Translations under genes and position numbers: made by a program | Notes under the pieces: model-generated | What the model saw: only the letters and a program-made list of their open reading frames with translations | What the model was told of the DNA's origin: nothing | The model's database searches: none | Assembly: GCF_900188245.1 (NCBI RefSeq) | Contig: NZ_FZOK01000006.1 | Span: 161,519-225,518, forward strand | DNA: 64,000 bases | Direction of reading: 5' to 3' | From: Belliella buryatensis | GTDB lineage: Bacteria; Bacteroidota; Bacteroidia; Cytophagales; Cyclobacteriaceae | Shown: piece after piece, positions 36,677 through 44,754 of the stretch | Layout of the letters: each line of letters opens with the position of its first letter | How positions within the stretch are numbered: position 1 is the first letter of the stretch

Positions 36677-37720
36677 ATGAAATCTTTAAAAGCTCAACAA
36701 CACCCGCTTTCTAAAATTGAATACGAATTAGAAGTTCTGGATACACCAATCAATGGACTAAGTTTTGCTGATAAGCTTGCTGACTCAAATCTTTTTCCAT
36801 TAAGCCCAACCCAAATTGATATTCTTCAAATCAATATGGGTAAGATGTGCAATCAGGTATGTAAGCACTGTCATGTGGACGCAGGTCCAGACCGTAAAGA
36901 AATCATGACAAGAGAAACAATGCTGATGATTTTAGAAGTAATCAAAAAGGGCGGTATCAAAACAGTGGATTTGACTGGTGGAGCTCCTGAGATGAACCCT
37001 GAGTTTCGTTGGTTTATCGAAGAGGTAAGAAAAATTAGCTCAGAGGTTCATATCATTGTGAGATGTAATTTGACAATCATTTTGGCAAATCCAAAATATC
37101 ATGATCTCCCAGAATTTTATAAAAAGCACCATATCGAGGTAGTATCTTCTCTACCTTATTTTACTGCTGTCAAAACAGACTCACAAAGAGGAGATGGTGT
37201 TTTTGATAAATCAATCAAAGCTTTGAAAATGCTCAATGAGATTGGCTATGGATCGGAAGGTTCAGATTTGCAATTAAATTTGGTCTATAACCCTGCTGGT
37301 GCATTTCTTCCAGCCTCTCAGGAAGGACTGGAGTTAGAGTTTAAGAAACGTCTAAAGAATTCCTACGACATCACTTTTAATTCATTGTATACCATCACCA
37401 ATTTGCCAATCAGTAGATTTTTAGAATATCTGCTCAGGTCAGAGAATTATGATAGCTATATGGAAAAGCTGCTAGATGCTTACAATCCAGTGGCTGCTGC
37501 TAATGTGATGTGTAGAAATACGATATCAGTGGGCTGGGATGGATACTTATATGATTGTGATTTCAATCAAATGCTTGAATTAAAAGTAGCTTCACCTACA
37601 AGCCAACATATAGCAGATTGGAATCAAAAATCTCTTTTAGAAAGAGAAATTATCGTGAAGCAACATTGTTTTGGCTGTACTGCTGGAGCTGGGTCTAGTT
37701 GTGGAGGGGCTACTGCATAA
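36677..37720 (+). CDS. arsS: Arsenosugar biosynthesis radical SAM protein ArsS
   Basis: 347 residues. The radical SAM motif CxxxCxxC is C58/C62/C65 in GKMCNQVCKHCHVDAGPDRK. The C-terminal domain has HCFGCTAGAGSSCGGAT, a cysteine-rich tail where some homologues carry selenocysteine; here it is cysteine. ArsS is thought to attach a SAM-derived deoxyadenosyl group to methylated arsenic, the step that creates the arsenic-ribose skeleton. The gene is 3 bp before a glycosyltransferase gene. The identification is strong from motif order and neighbours. Confidence 0.93.
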   Translation: MKSLKAQQHPLSKIEYELEVLDTPINGLSFADKLADSNLFPLSPTQIDILQINMGKMCNQVCKHCHVDAGPDRKEIMTRETMLMILEVIKKGGIKTVDLTGGAPEMNPEFRWFIEEVRKISSEVHIIVRCNLTIILANPKYHDLPEFYKKHHIEVVSSLPYFTAVKTDSQRGDGVFDKSIKALKMLNEIGYGSEGSDLQLNLVYNPAGAFLPASQEGLELEFKKRLKNSYDITFNSLYTITNLPISRFLEYLLRSENYDSYMEKLLDAYNPVAAANVMCRNTISVGWDGYLYDCDFNQMLELKVASPTSQHIADWNQKSLLEREIIVKQHCFGCTAGAGSSCGGATA

Positions 37721-37723
37721 GCT

Positions 37724-38344
37724 ATGAGAGAAAATAAAAAAGCACTCATTGTATTTCAGAAGAATCCTGTACTAGGTAAAGTCAAAACTAGGTTAGCAGC
37801 CACCGTTGGAGATGCTAAAGCCTTAGAAATCTATATGAAATTGCTGCAGCATACCTATAAGGTCATTAATCAAATAGAAGCTATTGACACTTTTATTTAT
37901 TTCAGCGAGAAAGTTGAAAGTGGATTAGAAGAAATGTTTGTTGATCGGGTTAAATTAAGCGTTCAGAATGGTGCTGACTTAGGCTCAAGGATGAAAAATG
38001 CATTCGAAGAAATTTTTCAGGAAGGATATGATCAAGCTGCCATCATAGGTACTGACTGTCCTGAAATCACCGAAGATTTGATCAATCAAGCGTTTGAGAC
38101 TTTGGCTTATTCAGATACCGTTTTTGGCCCAGCTAGAGATGGAGGTTATTATTTACTGGGTATGAATCAGTTTATCCCCCATCTTTTTGAAAAGATGACC
38201 TGGAGTCATGATAGAGTTTTGATGGATTCCATTGAAAAACTTAACTTAAATAGAAATTCATTTACGCTACTTGAGATGTTGTCTGACATTGATAACGAAG
38301 CAGACTGGATCAAATACAAAAATACACTTTCACAAACTATATGA
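37724..38344 (+). CDS. TIGR04282-type arsenosugar glycosyltransferase
   Basis: 206 residues with a GT-A-like fold: ALIVFQKNPVLGKVKTRLAA at the N-terminus (PxxGxVKTRL signature of the DUF2064 family), AAIIGTDCPEITEDLINQAF with the DxxD-like Asp, and FGPARDGGYYLLGMNQFIPHLF. Members of this subgroup occur with ArsS/ArsM. Overlaps the arsM start by four bases (ATGA). It is proposed to handle sugar transfer or a nucleotidyl step in making arsenosugars; the exact reaction is not established. Confidence 0.9.
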   Translation: MRENKKALIVFQKNPVLGKVKTRLAATVGDAKALEIYMKLLQHTYKVINQIEAIDTFIYFSEKVESGLEEMFVDRVKLSVQNGADLGSRMKNAFEEIFQEGYDQAAIIGTDCPEITEDLINQAFETLAYSDTVFGPARDGGYYLLGMNQFIPHLFEKMTWSHDRVLMDSIEKLNLNRNSFTLLEMLSDIDNEADWIKYKNTLSQTI

Positions 38345-39312
38345 GTACTTACTTAGAAACAACAGCGAATGTATACAGAGACGCAGCCTTGAAGCCTGAC
38401 GTTGGTTTATGCTGCACTACTACACCGATTTGGCAATTTCCAGGATTGAAAATTCCGAAGATTATGCAAGAAATGAATTATGGCTGTGGAAGTACAGTTC
38501 ATTTCAGAGACTTAGTCAATGATCCTAATATCCTCTATGTGGGAGTTGGTGGCGGAATGGAAGTTTTGCAATTCTCTTATTTTTCCAGAAAGGAAAATGG
38601 TGTAATCGGAGTAGATATCGTTGACGAAATGATCAAGGCTTGCGAGGACAATCTTGAAATAGCCGAGAAAGAGAATGATTGGTTTAAAAAGGAGTTTGTA
38701 TCTCTAAGGAAGGGGTCAGCACTAGCTTTACCCATTGCTGATGAAAGCATAGACGTTGCTGCTCAAAATTGCCTTTTTAACATTTTCACCAAAGAAGACC
38801 TTGCTTTGGCTTTGAAAGAAATGTACAGGGTGCTGAAGCCACATGGTCGCTTGGTGCTCAGCGACCCTGTGACAGAGCAAGCTATGCCTGAGAGTCTTAA
38901 AAATGATGAGCGGCTGAGGGCTTTATGTCTTAGCGGTTCTCTTTCTCTTCAAGAATACCTCAAGATGATCACTGACGCTGGATTCGGTACTGTTGAAATC
39001 AGAGCTAAAAGACCTTATAGGATATTGGCTCCTAGTCATTATGATACTGAGGAGATGATATTTTTGGAAAGTGTGGAGGTATGTGCCATCAAAGATCCAA
39101 TGCCGGCTGACGGACCATGTGTTTTTACAGGTAAAACAGCCATTTACTTCGGATCAGAAGAGTATTTTGATGATGAAAAAGGACATATTTTGATGCAAAA
39201 TCAGCCACTTTCTGTATGTGATAAGACAGCAAGTGCGATAAAAAATTTAGGAAGGGAAGACATTTATATTACTGAATCAACTTTCTTTTATGATGGTGGA
39301 GGTTGTTGTTAG
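38341..39312 (+). CDS. arsM: Arsenosugar-type arsenite methyltransferase ArsM
   Basis: 323 residues. The SAM site is ILYVGVGGGMEVLQFSYF, and VIGVDIVDEMIKAC follows. Arsenic-binding cysteines are visible: C24-C25 (VGLCCTTTP), C49 (NYGCGSTV) and a Cys in AAQNCLFNIF. The protein ends DGGGCC. ArsM methylates arsenite using SAM; in this cluster the methylated product feeds ArsS. The N-terminal TTTPIWQFPGLKIPKIMQEM segment differs from detoxifying ArsM and marks the arsenosugar branch. Terminal CC residues could bind arsenic too. Confidence 0.93.
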   Translation: MSTYLETTANVYRDAALKPDVGLCCTTTPIWQFPGLKIPKIMQEMNYGCGSTVHFRDLVNDPNILYVGVGGGMEVLQFSYFSRKENGVIGVDIVDEMIKACEDNLEIAEKENDWFKKEFVSLRKGSALALPIADESIDVAAQNCLFNIFTKEDLALALKEMYRVLKPHGRLVLSDPVTEQAMPESLKNDERLRALCLSGSLSLQEYLKMITDAGFGTVEIRAKRPYRILAPSHYDTEEMIFLESVEVCAIKDPMPADGPCVFTGKTAIYFGSEEYFDDEKGHILMQNQPLSVCDKTASAIKNLGREDIYITESTFFYDGGGCC

Positions 39313-39371
39313 GCTAAAAATTCAGAAATTGTAATTCAATTTTGTTTAGAAAAGGTCACGAGTTGGATATA

Positions 39372-39438
39372 AACTTTTCCAAAGTTTGATAAATAGTCAA
39401 AGTAAACATATTTCTCAAAATTGAACTTTGGAAAAGTT
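39372..39438. promoter_or_regulatory. Paired palindromic motif AACTTT-N3-AAAGTT
   Basis: AACTTTTCCAAAGTT (39372-39386) and AACTTTGGAAAAGTT (39424-39438) are each inverted repeats with a 3-base centre, and are reverse complements of one another. Centres are 52 bp apart, about five helical turns. They lie in the 160-bp gap between arsM and the DUF6134-like gene, the only large gap in the operon. This suits a dimeric regulator binding at two sites, possibly with a loop. They could instead form a transcript hairpin. Confidence 0.55.
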
Positions 39439-39472
39439 ACTCTAAACTAAATACCATAGAATTATAATTTAA

Positions 39473-40072
39473 ATGATGAATTACATAAAAAAAATTTTAG
39501 CTGGAATAATCATTCTCTTGAGCTTACCTGGTTTAGCTCAGGAGAAAATGGATTTTGAAATCTCTGTTGCTGGGTTTTCAATTGGTGAAATGACGGCAGT
39601 TAAAACAGAGAAAGGAGATGAATCATTCTACGATTTAAAAAGTGAAGTCAGCTTTTGGTTTTTTGGGAAAGTAAATGTGGATTATTCAATCAATTCACAA
39701 TTCAAAGGCGAACAATTGATCAAGGCAAGGGCAGAGACTAAAAGTAACAAAGGAGAGTTTTCTTCAGATATTATCTGGAAAAATGATCGATATATAATCG
39801 AAGCGACTAGTTATCAATATGAGAAGGATACGGTGATCAATAATCCACTTTTTTTCAGCTCTGCTAGATTGTATTTTGAAGAGCCGGTAGGTCAGCAAAT
39901 CTTTATGGCTGAAAATTTTGGACTCCCATCTCCGATTACCAAATACAAAGATTATTACGAGGTCAATGTCAATGGTAATAAGAACAGATTCTACTATGAA
40001 AATGGGAAATTTCAAAAAGCTGTCATGCAGAGTCCTATCAAGAATTATGTGATTAAAAGAAAAAGTCCCTAA
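39473..40072 (+). CDS. Secreted DUF6134-like protein in the arsenosugar operon
   Basis: 199 residues. Signal peptide at the N-terminus (IKKILAGIIILLSLPGLAQ). The mature part looks like a beta-rich barrel-type protein: EISVAGFSIGEMTAVKTEKG, VSFWFFGKVNVDYSINSQF, IWKNDRYIIEATSYQYEKD. I associate it with DUF6134, which has no known function. Its stop and the next gene's start share one base (TAATG), so it is translationally coupled to the second glycosyltransferase. It follows the palindromic motif pair. Two ATGs at the start are equally possible. Confidence 0.75.
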   Translation: MMNYIKKILAGIIILLSLPGLAQEKMDFEISVAGFSIGEMTAVKTEKGDESFYDLKSEVSFWFFGKVNVDYSINSQFKGEQLIKARAETKSNKGEFSSDIIWKNDRYIIEATSYQYEKDTVINNPLFFSSARLYFEEPVGQQIFMAENFGLPSPITKYKDYYEVNVNGNKNRFYYENGKFQKAVMQSPIKNYVIKRKSP

Positions 40073-40764
40073 TGAAAATTTCAGTAATCATTCCAGTTTT
40101 GAATGAAGCAGAAAATCTTATAGAGCTATTACCCATAATTTTTAAGTTTGGTGGGGAATATTTGGCAGAAGTAATTGTAGTGGATGGTGGAAGCAATGAT
40201 GATACAGTCCACATTGCAAGAACTCAAGGTGCTATCTTATTGCGTTCACAAATTAAAAGTAGGGCAGCTCAGCTAAATCGGGGTGCCTCTGAAGCCACAG
40301 GTGGAATTTTTTACTTTGTGCATGCAGATAGTAGACCTCACGAAGATTTTGCTAAAGATATCTTAGAATCAATAAGAAATGGAAATTTAGCAGGATGTTA
40401 CCAATACAAATTTAATTCTACTCAACCATTACTAAAAATGAATGCTTGGTTTACAAGATTTAATGGTATATTTTCAGGAGGTGGAGATCAGACTTTGTTC
40501 ATTGCAAGGTCAGCATTTGAGGAGTTGCAAGGTTTCGATGAGTACTTTACTATCATGGAAGATTTTGAATTAGTTGGTCGAATTAAGAGGAAGTTTGGTT
40601 TTACGGTTTTGCCAAAAAGTATCCTTGTTTCTGCTAGAAAATACGAGACCAATTCTTGGTTGAGAGTTCAGCTTGCTAATTTGACAGTTTTCATGCTTTA
40701 TTACCTCAAGAGAAACCCTAATGAACTCAAATCTATCTACCACAAAATGCTGAAATATAGATAA
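40072..40764 (+). CDS. TIGR04283-type arsenosugar glycosyltransferase (GT2)
   Basis: 230 residues, GT-A family 2: KISVIIPVLNEAENLIELLP, VIVVDGGSNDDTVHIAR, IFYFVHADSRPHEDFA (the DxD-like HADSRP signature) and FSGGGDQTLFIARSAFEELQ. This is the characteristic subgroup beside ArsS/ArsM. It probably transfers a sugar or polyol during arsenosugar or arsenosugar-lipid formation. It is coupled to the DUF6134-like gene by a one-base overlap and is 14 bp before the VOC gene. Confidence 0.92.
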   Translation: MKISVIIPVLNEAENLIELLPIIFKFGGEYLAEVIVVDGGSNDDTVHIARTQGAILLRSQIKSRAAQLNRGASEATGGIFYFVHADSRPHEDFAKDILESIRNGNLAGCYQYKFNSTQPLLKMNAWFTRFNGIFSGGGDQTLFIARSAFEELQGFDEYFTIMEDFELVGRIKRKFGFTVLPKSILVSARKYETNSWLRVQLANLTVFMLYYLKRNPNELKSIYHKMLKYR

Positions 40765-40778
40765 TTGATTGTTTAAAT

Positions 40779-41855
40779 ATGAGTAAAAGTAATGGACTAT
40801 TACCGATCATCAGCGGTATCCAACAAGTAGGTATCGGTGTGACTGATGCCAAAGAGGCATGGTCTTGGTATAGAAAGTTTTTTAAGATGGATGTGCCAAT
40901 TTTTGAAGATGCTGCAACTGCTAATTTGATGACAAGGTATACTTCTGATAAAGCACAGGAACGCTTTGCTATTCTTGCGATGAATATGCAAGGTGGAGGT
41001 GGGTTTGAGATTTGGCAATACACGAATAAAAAGCCTGTCAGGTCAGATTTTGAATTATCACTTGGGGATTTGGGGATTTTTGCTGTAAAAATTAGAACGA
41101 AGGATATTCAGAAGACTTATGATTATTTTGTCAATGAAGGTGCTCAAGTCTTGACAGCACCGGAACTTTCTCCTTGCGGAAGAATGCATTTCTATGTACT
41201 AGATCCATATGGTAATACCTTCGAAATGGTAGAAAGTCCCTCTTGGTTCAAGTTGAACAAAGATCATACTGGGGGGGTAGCTGGTGTTTCTATTGGAGTT
41301 AGCAACATAGATAAAGCACTCAAATTGTATCAAGGAATCCTAGGGTATCATGAAATCAAGTCTGACGTGACAGGTCTTTTTGAGGATTTGATTGGGATCC
41401 ATGGTGGAGAAGCCACTTTCAGGAGAGTATTGATACATAGACCAGAGGGCAGGGTAGGAGCATTTAGTAAGTTATTATGTAAGTCTGAAATAGAACTTTT
41501 TGAAGTGAAAGATAGCGTTCCCAAAAAGATATTTGAAAACAGAGATTGGGGAGATTTAGGGTTTATTCATGTATGCTTTGATATCACCGGAATGAAAGAA
41601 TTATCAGAAAAATGTGCTGAAAATGGTTTCCCTTTTACTGTAGATAGCAGTAACAGTTTTGATATGGGAAAAGCAGCCGGCCACTTCTCGTATTGTGAAG
41701 ATCCTGATGGGACATTAATAGAATTTGTAGAGACTCATAAAATCCCCATTATGGAAAAATGGGGCTGGTACTTGAACCTCAAGAATAGAAAGCCTGAAAA
41801 GTCTTTACCAAATTGGATGCTTAAGTTGCTGGCGTTGAACCGTGTTAAGCCTTGA
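40779..41855 (+). CDS. Double-VOC (glyoxalase-fold) protein at the end of the arsenosugar operon
   Basis: 358 residues with two vicinal-oxygen-chelate modules: about residues 13-150 (IQQVGIGVTDAKEAWSWYRK... MHFYVLDPYGNTFEMVES) and 165-325 (GVSIGVSNIDKALKLYQGIL... FSYCEDPDGTLIEFVETH). His and Glu residues in DPYGNTFEMVE and DPDGTLIEFVE are typical metal ligands. VOC proteins include dioxygenases, isomerases and the arsenic C-As lyase ArsI, but the CCxG-type ArsI cysteine motif is not evident. Position makes a role in arsenosugar processing plausible but unproven. The operon terminator follows. Confidence 0.82.
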   Translation: MSKSNGLLPIISGIQQVGIGVTDAKEAWSWYRKFFKMDVPIFEDAATANLMTRYTSDKAQERFAILAMNMQGGGGFEIWQYTNKKPVRSDFELSLGDLGIFAVKIRTKDIQKTYDYFVNEGAQVLTAPELSPCGRMHFYVLDPYGNTFEMVESPSWFKLNKDHTGGVAGVSIGVSNIDKALKLYQGILGYHEIKSDVTGLFEDLIGIHGGEATFRRVLIHRPEGRVGAFSKLLCKSEIELFEVKDSVPKKIFENRDWGDLGFIHVCFDITGMKELSEKCAENGFPFTVDSSNSFDMGKAAGHFSYCEDPDGTLIEFVETHKIPIMEKWGWYLNLKNRKPEKSLPNWMLKLLALNRVKP

Positions 41856-41929
41856 TTAAGGATTGTTATATTTGAAAAGTTCATTAACCTGCACCAAGGA
41901 GAATCATATTTACTCAAAAAAAACTATTA

Positions 41930-41960
41930 AAAAAGCGGTTTGATTTTCAGACCGCTTTTT
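41930..41960 (+). terminator. Terminator of the arsenosugar operon
   Basis: AAAAAGCGGT (41930-41939) pairs with ACCGCTTTTT (41951-41960), with an inner TGA/TCA pair, and a T-tract follows. Confidence 0.88.
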
Positions 41961-42063
41961 GAGTTTAAATCCTATTGATTCCCTATGAAGAAAGTTTACA
42001 ATTCAAAAGTAAAGTAAAGATTCAAGGAAGTGGTTAACACAAAATCATTCAATTGTTACTAAA

Positions 42064-43398
42064 TCAATTTCCTCTATTTATCATGACTTCCTGATTTTTG
42101 AAAATATCCATCGCAAAGCTTGTCATGGCCTTGACACCAGTTTTGATAGTAGGTTCTGGTAGAGGGGCAAAGTATGGGCTATGAAGTCCAGGAATATCGA
42201 TATTATTAGCTTTTGCTTCTTCAAGAAATTCAGGATCATTGGCTCCTAAGAAGAACATGCTGATTGGAATTTTTCTTTCTTGATTGCCATAGGCACTAAA
42301 ATCTTCCCCAACCATTTGAGCGGCTACTTCTACTACTTTATCTTCCCCAAAGGTTTGTTGGAAAACATTCACCATCTGATCAGTCAAAGCTGCATCATTG
42401 ATCAAAGGCTTGGTAAATGGCTCTCTAATCCAATATTCTGGCATTTTATCCTCGCCCAATCCTGCTGCTCTGGAGTAATTTTCACTGATTTCTTTGATTC
42501 TGCTGATTATTTTTTCTCTTACATCTAAGGAGTAAGTCCTGATTGTCAGTTGCATCATCACTTCGTCAGGAATGATATTGTGAACCGATCCGCCATGAAT
42601 GGAACCCACTGTCACCACCGCAGGATCGGTTGGGGTTAATGTCCGGCTGACGATCGTTTGATAAGCTTGAATGATCTGTGCAGACAAAACAATCGGATCA
42701 ATAGTCGTGTGTGGAGCTGCACCATGTCCACCTTCACCGAAAATTTTGACATTCATCATGTCAACGCCCGCCATCAGTGGACCCGCTTTGTATCCCAATG
42801 TTCCGGCAGGCAAAAAAGGATCATCATGCAAAGCAATCGCATAATCCGGATGAGGGAATTTTTCATAAAGTCCATCATTCATCATGTTGAAAGCACCGAG
42901 ACCATTTTCCTCCGCAGGTTGTGCCACCATCAGAACAGTTCCTCTCCAGCTGTTTTTGTAATCCATCATCATCTTGGCAGTGCCGACAAATACCGACATG
43001 TGGATATCGTGTCCACAAGAGTGCGTGATGAAGGTTTCTTTGCCATCATTGGAAGTTCCTTTTTTAGTGGATGCATAAGGCAAACCCGTTTTTTCTTCCA
43101 TCGGTAAAGCATCCATATCTGTTCTGATTAGGAGAACAGGCCCTGGACCATTTTTGAACATGCCGACTACACCATAGCCACCAATATTTTCAGTGACTTC
43201 ATAACCTAGTGCTCTAAGTTCAGCAGCCATCTTTTCGGATGTTTCTTTTTCCTGAAGAGAGAGCTCAGGGTTTTGATGCAGCTCTTTGTAAAGCTTATCC
43301 AAATGTGGATAAAACTGCTCAATCGAGCGATCCAAATCTTGGGCGGAAAGGCTAAAAGTTATTGCTAGGGTAAGTATAAAACTGAGGTAAATTTTCAT
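42064..43398 (-). CDS. Secreted M20-family amidohydrolase
   Basis: 444 residues from the ATG at 43398, which gives a clean signal peptide (MKIYLSFILTLAITFSLSAQ); a start at 43419 would add seven charged residues in front. The M20D metallopeptidase motifs are present: LLIRTDMDALPM (Asp), HSCGHDIHMSVFVGTAKM (His ligands), QPAEENGLGAFNMM (catalytic and ligand Glu) and VAAQMVGEDFSAYG. Relatives hydrolyse N-acyl or amino-acid amides (hippurate-type). Export suggests action on extracellular or periplasmic substrates. It is divergent from a YheT-like gene. Confidence 0.93.
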   Translation of the reverse strand: MKIYLSFILTLAITFSLSAQDLDRSIEQFYPHLDKLYKELHQNPELSLQEKETSEKMAAELRALGYEVTENIGGYGVVGMFKNGPGPVLLIRTDMDALPMEEKTGLPYASTKKGTSNDGKETFITHSCGHDIHMSVFVGTAKMMMDYKNSWRGTVLMVAQPAEENGLGAFNMMNDGLYEKFPHPDYAIALHDDPFLPAGTLGYKAGPLMAGVDMMNVKIFGEGGHGAAPHTTIDPIVLSAQIIQAYQTIVSRTLTPTDPAVVTVGSIHGGSVHNIIPDEVMMQLTIRTYSLDVREKIISRIKEISENYSRAAGLGEDKMPEYWIREPFTKPLINDAALTDQMVNVFQQTFGEDKVVEVAAQMVGEDFSAYGNQERKIPISMFFLGANDPEFLEEAKANNIDIPGLHSPYFAPLPEPTIKTGVKAMTSFAMDIFKNQEVMINRGN

Positions 43399-43488
43399 GT
43401 TTGCTTTTGTTTTGATCAATGAATTAACAAAAAATTTACTGATTAGGCGATATGTTTTTACTTTCGTGGTATTAAATCTCTTTTTTCT

Positions 43489-44460
43489 ATGCCTATTATT
43501 TCAAACTCGACTTACGGAAGACCCCCAAGACATCTTTTCAATGGACATTTGGAAACCATTATTCCTAGTATTTTTAGGAAAATAGAGGGAGTAACTTACC
43601 AAAGAGAAAGAATTGACACGCCAGATGGGGATTTTTTGGATTTGGATTGGTCGAGAACTGGAAGTAGAAAATTGCTGATCATTTCCCATGGATTGGAAGG
43701 GAGTTCTGAGCGGCATTATGCCAAAGGACTGGCGAAACTATTCAATCAACATGGATTTGATGCCTTGGCTTGGAACAATAGGACTTGCAGTGGAGAGATG
43801 AATTTGCAGCCTATTATGTATCATCACGGTGCTTCGTATGACTTGAATACCGTTTTTGAGCATGCAGAAGCAGCAGGTGTGTATGATGAATATTACTTGG
43901 CTGGTATCAGTATGGGAGGTGCACAGACCTTGAAGTTCTTAGGAGAAAAAGGACTTGACTTGAATTCAAAAATCAAAAAAGCCGCTGTCTATTCCACGCC
44001 CTGCAATTTGACAGATTCAGCGGTTACGCTTTCATTCAAAGGAAATGGTTTCTACAGAAAGCGCTTTCTCAGCAAGTTGAAGTTAAAAATGCAGCTCAAA
44101 GGTGAGCAATTCCCGGGATTGGTAGATTTAGACTTGCTTCAAAGGGTTCAGGATTTTGATACTTTTGATACGCATTTTACAGCAAAGCTTCATGGCTTTA
44201 AAGATGCAGCTGATTTTTACAAGTCTGTCAGTGCAGACAATTGGATGGAACATATCCAAATACCAACCTTAATCATCAATGCCCTCAACGATCCCTTGAT
44301 CCACGACCGCTGCTATCCCATCAAGCTAGCAGAACAATCACATCATATCTTTTTAGAAATGCCCAAAAGAGGAGGCCACACCGGTTTCCTAGTCAAAGGT
44401 CAAGAATTCACCTGGGCAGAAATGCGTTTTTTGGAGTTTTTGAGGGGATCTTTCTCCTGA
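43489..44460 (+). CDS. Alpha/beta-hydrolase, YheT/UPF0017 family
   Basis: 323 residues. PPRHLFNGHLETIIPSIFRK is the YheT family opening; LLIISHGLEGSSERHYAKGL contains the oxyanion HGLEGS, and LAGISMGGAQTLKFLGEKG holds the nucleophile Ser (GISMGG). The acid INALNDPLIHDRCYP and the base histidine in KRGGHTGFLV complete the triad. Family members are esterases of uncertain substrate. The following 290 bp contain a stem-loop array rather than a gene. Confidence 0.93.
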   Translation: MPIISNSTYGRPPRHLFNGHLETIIPSIFRKIEGVTYQRERIDTPDGDFLDLDWSRTGSRKLLIISHGLEGSSERHYAKGLAKLFNQHGFDALAWNNRTCSGEMNLQPIMYHHGASYDLNTVFEHAEAAGVYDEYYLAGISMGGAQTLKFLGEKGLDLNSKIKKAAVYSTPCNLTDSAVTLSFKGNGFYRKRFLSKLKLKMQLKGEQFPGLVDLDLLQRVQDFDTFDTHFTAKLHGFKDAADFYKSVSADNWMEHIQIPTLIINALNDPLIHDRCYPIKLAEQSHHIFLEMPKRGGHTGFLVKGQEFTWAEMRFLEFLRGSFS

Positions 44461-44487
44461 AAAAGTCGAAATCCCTACATAAAAGTT

Positions 44488-44715
44488 CAACCCCTCACGG
44501 GGTTGTCTTGTTTATCGTCATTCATCCTATCCCTAGGTTTCACCTAGGGCTATTGAAAAGTTTGACAGCTTCACCGTCGGTTTTTAGATTGAAATTTGCA
44601 GATTTCTTATGGTCATTTTCCGATCCTGAAGGGATCAAACCTCTCAATAACCGCGGGTGAAAACCGTGGAAAAACGATGGCCCAAATTCCACCCACCACT
44701 GACCCTAAAAGGGTC
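44488..44715. repeat. Tandem array of five short stem-loops
   Basis: Between the hydrolase gene and lhgO lie five hairpins in a row: CAACCCC-TCAC-GGGGTTG (44488-44505), CCCTAGG-TTTCA-CCTAGGG (44531-44549), GATCC-TGAAG-GGATC (44622-44636), CCGCGG-GTGAAAA-CCGTGG (44651-44669) and GACCC-TAAAA-GGGTC (44701-44715). Stems differ in sequence but loops are A/T/G-rich and similar. The linking text (GGGCTATTG, CTCAATAACC) resembles intergenic repeats I recall from Bacteroidota genomes. It is not a CRISPR: the repeats are not identical. Confidence 0.7.
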
Positions 44716-44754
44716 GAACTTACTCTCTAGACCAAGTTTTAAAGCATCATAATT

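Noticed and set aside
36677..37720. Selenoprotein form of ArsS
   Set aside because: The position that can be selenocysteine is a normal cysteine codon, and the frame has no internal TGA.
42658..43107. A 149-codon plus-strand frame opposite the M20 amidohydrolase
   Set aside because: Rich in His, Ser and Arg without domain signs, and antisense to a gene with clear metallopeptidase motifs.
44241..44660. A 139-codon frame spanning the end of the YheT-like hydrolase and the stem-loop array
   Set aside because: It is out of frame with the hydrolase and translates the repeat DNA; such ghost frames are a known artefact of intergenic repeats.
44488..44715. CRISPR array
   Set aside because: The repeated units are hairpins of different sequence, without identical repeats or uniform spacers, and no cas genes are present.
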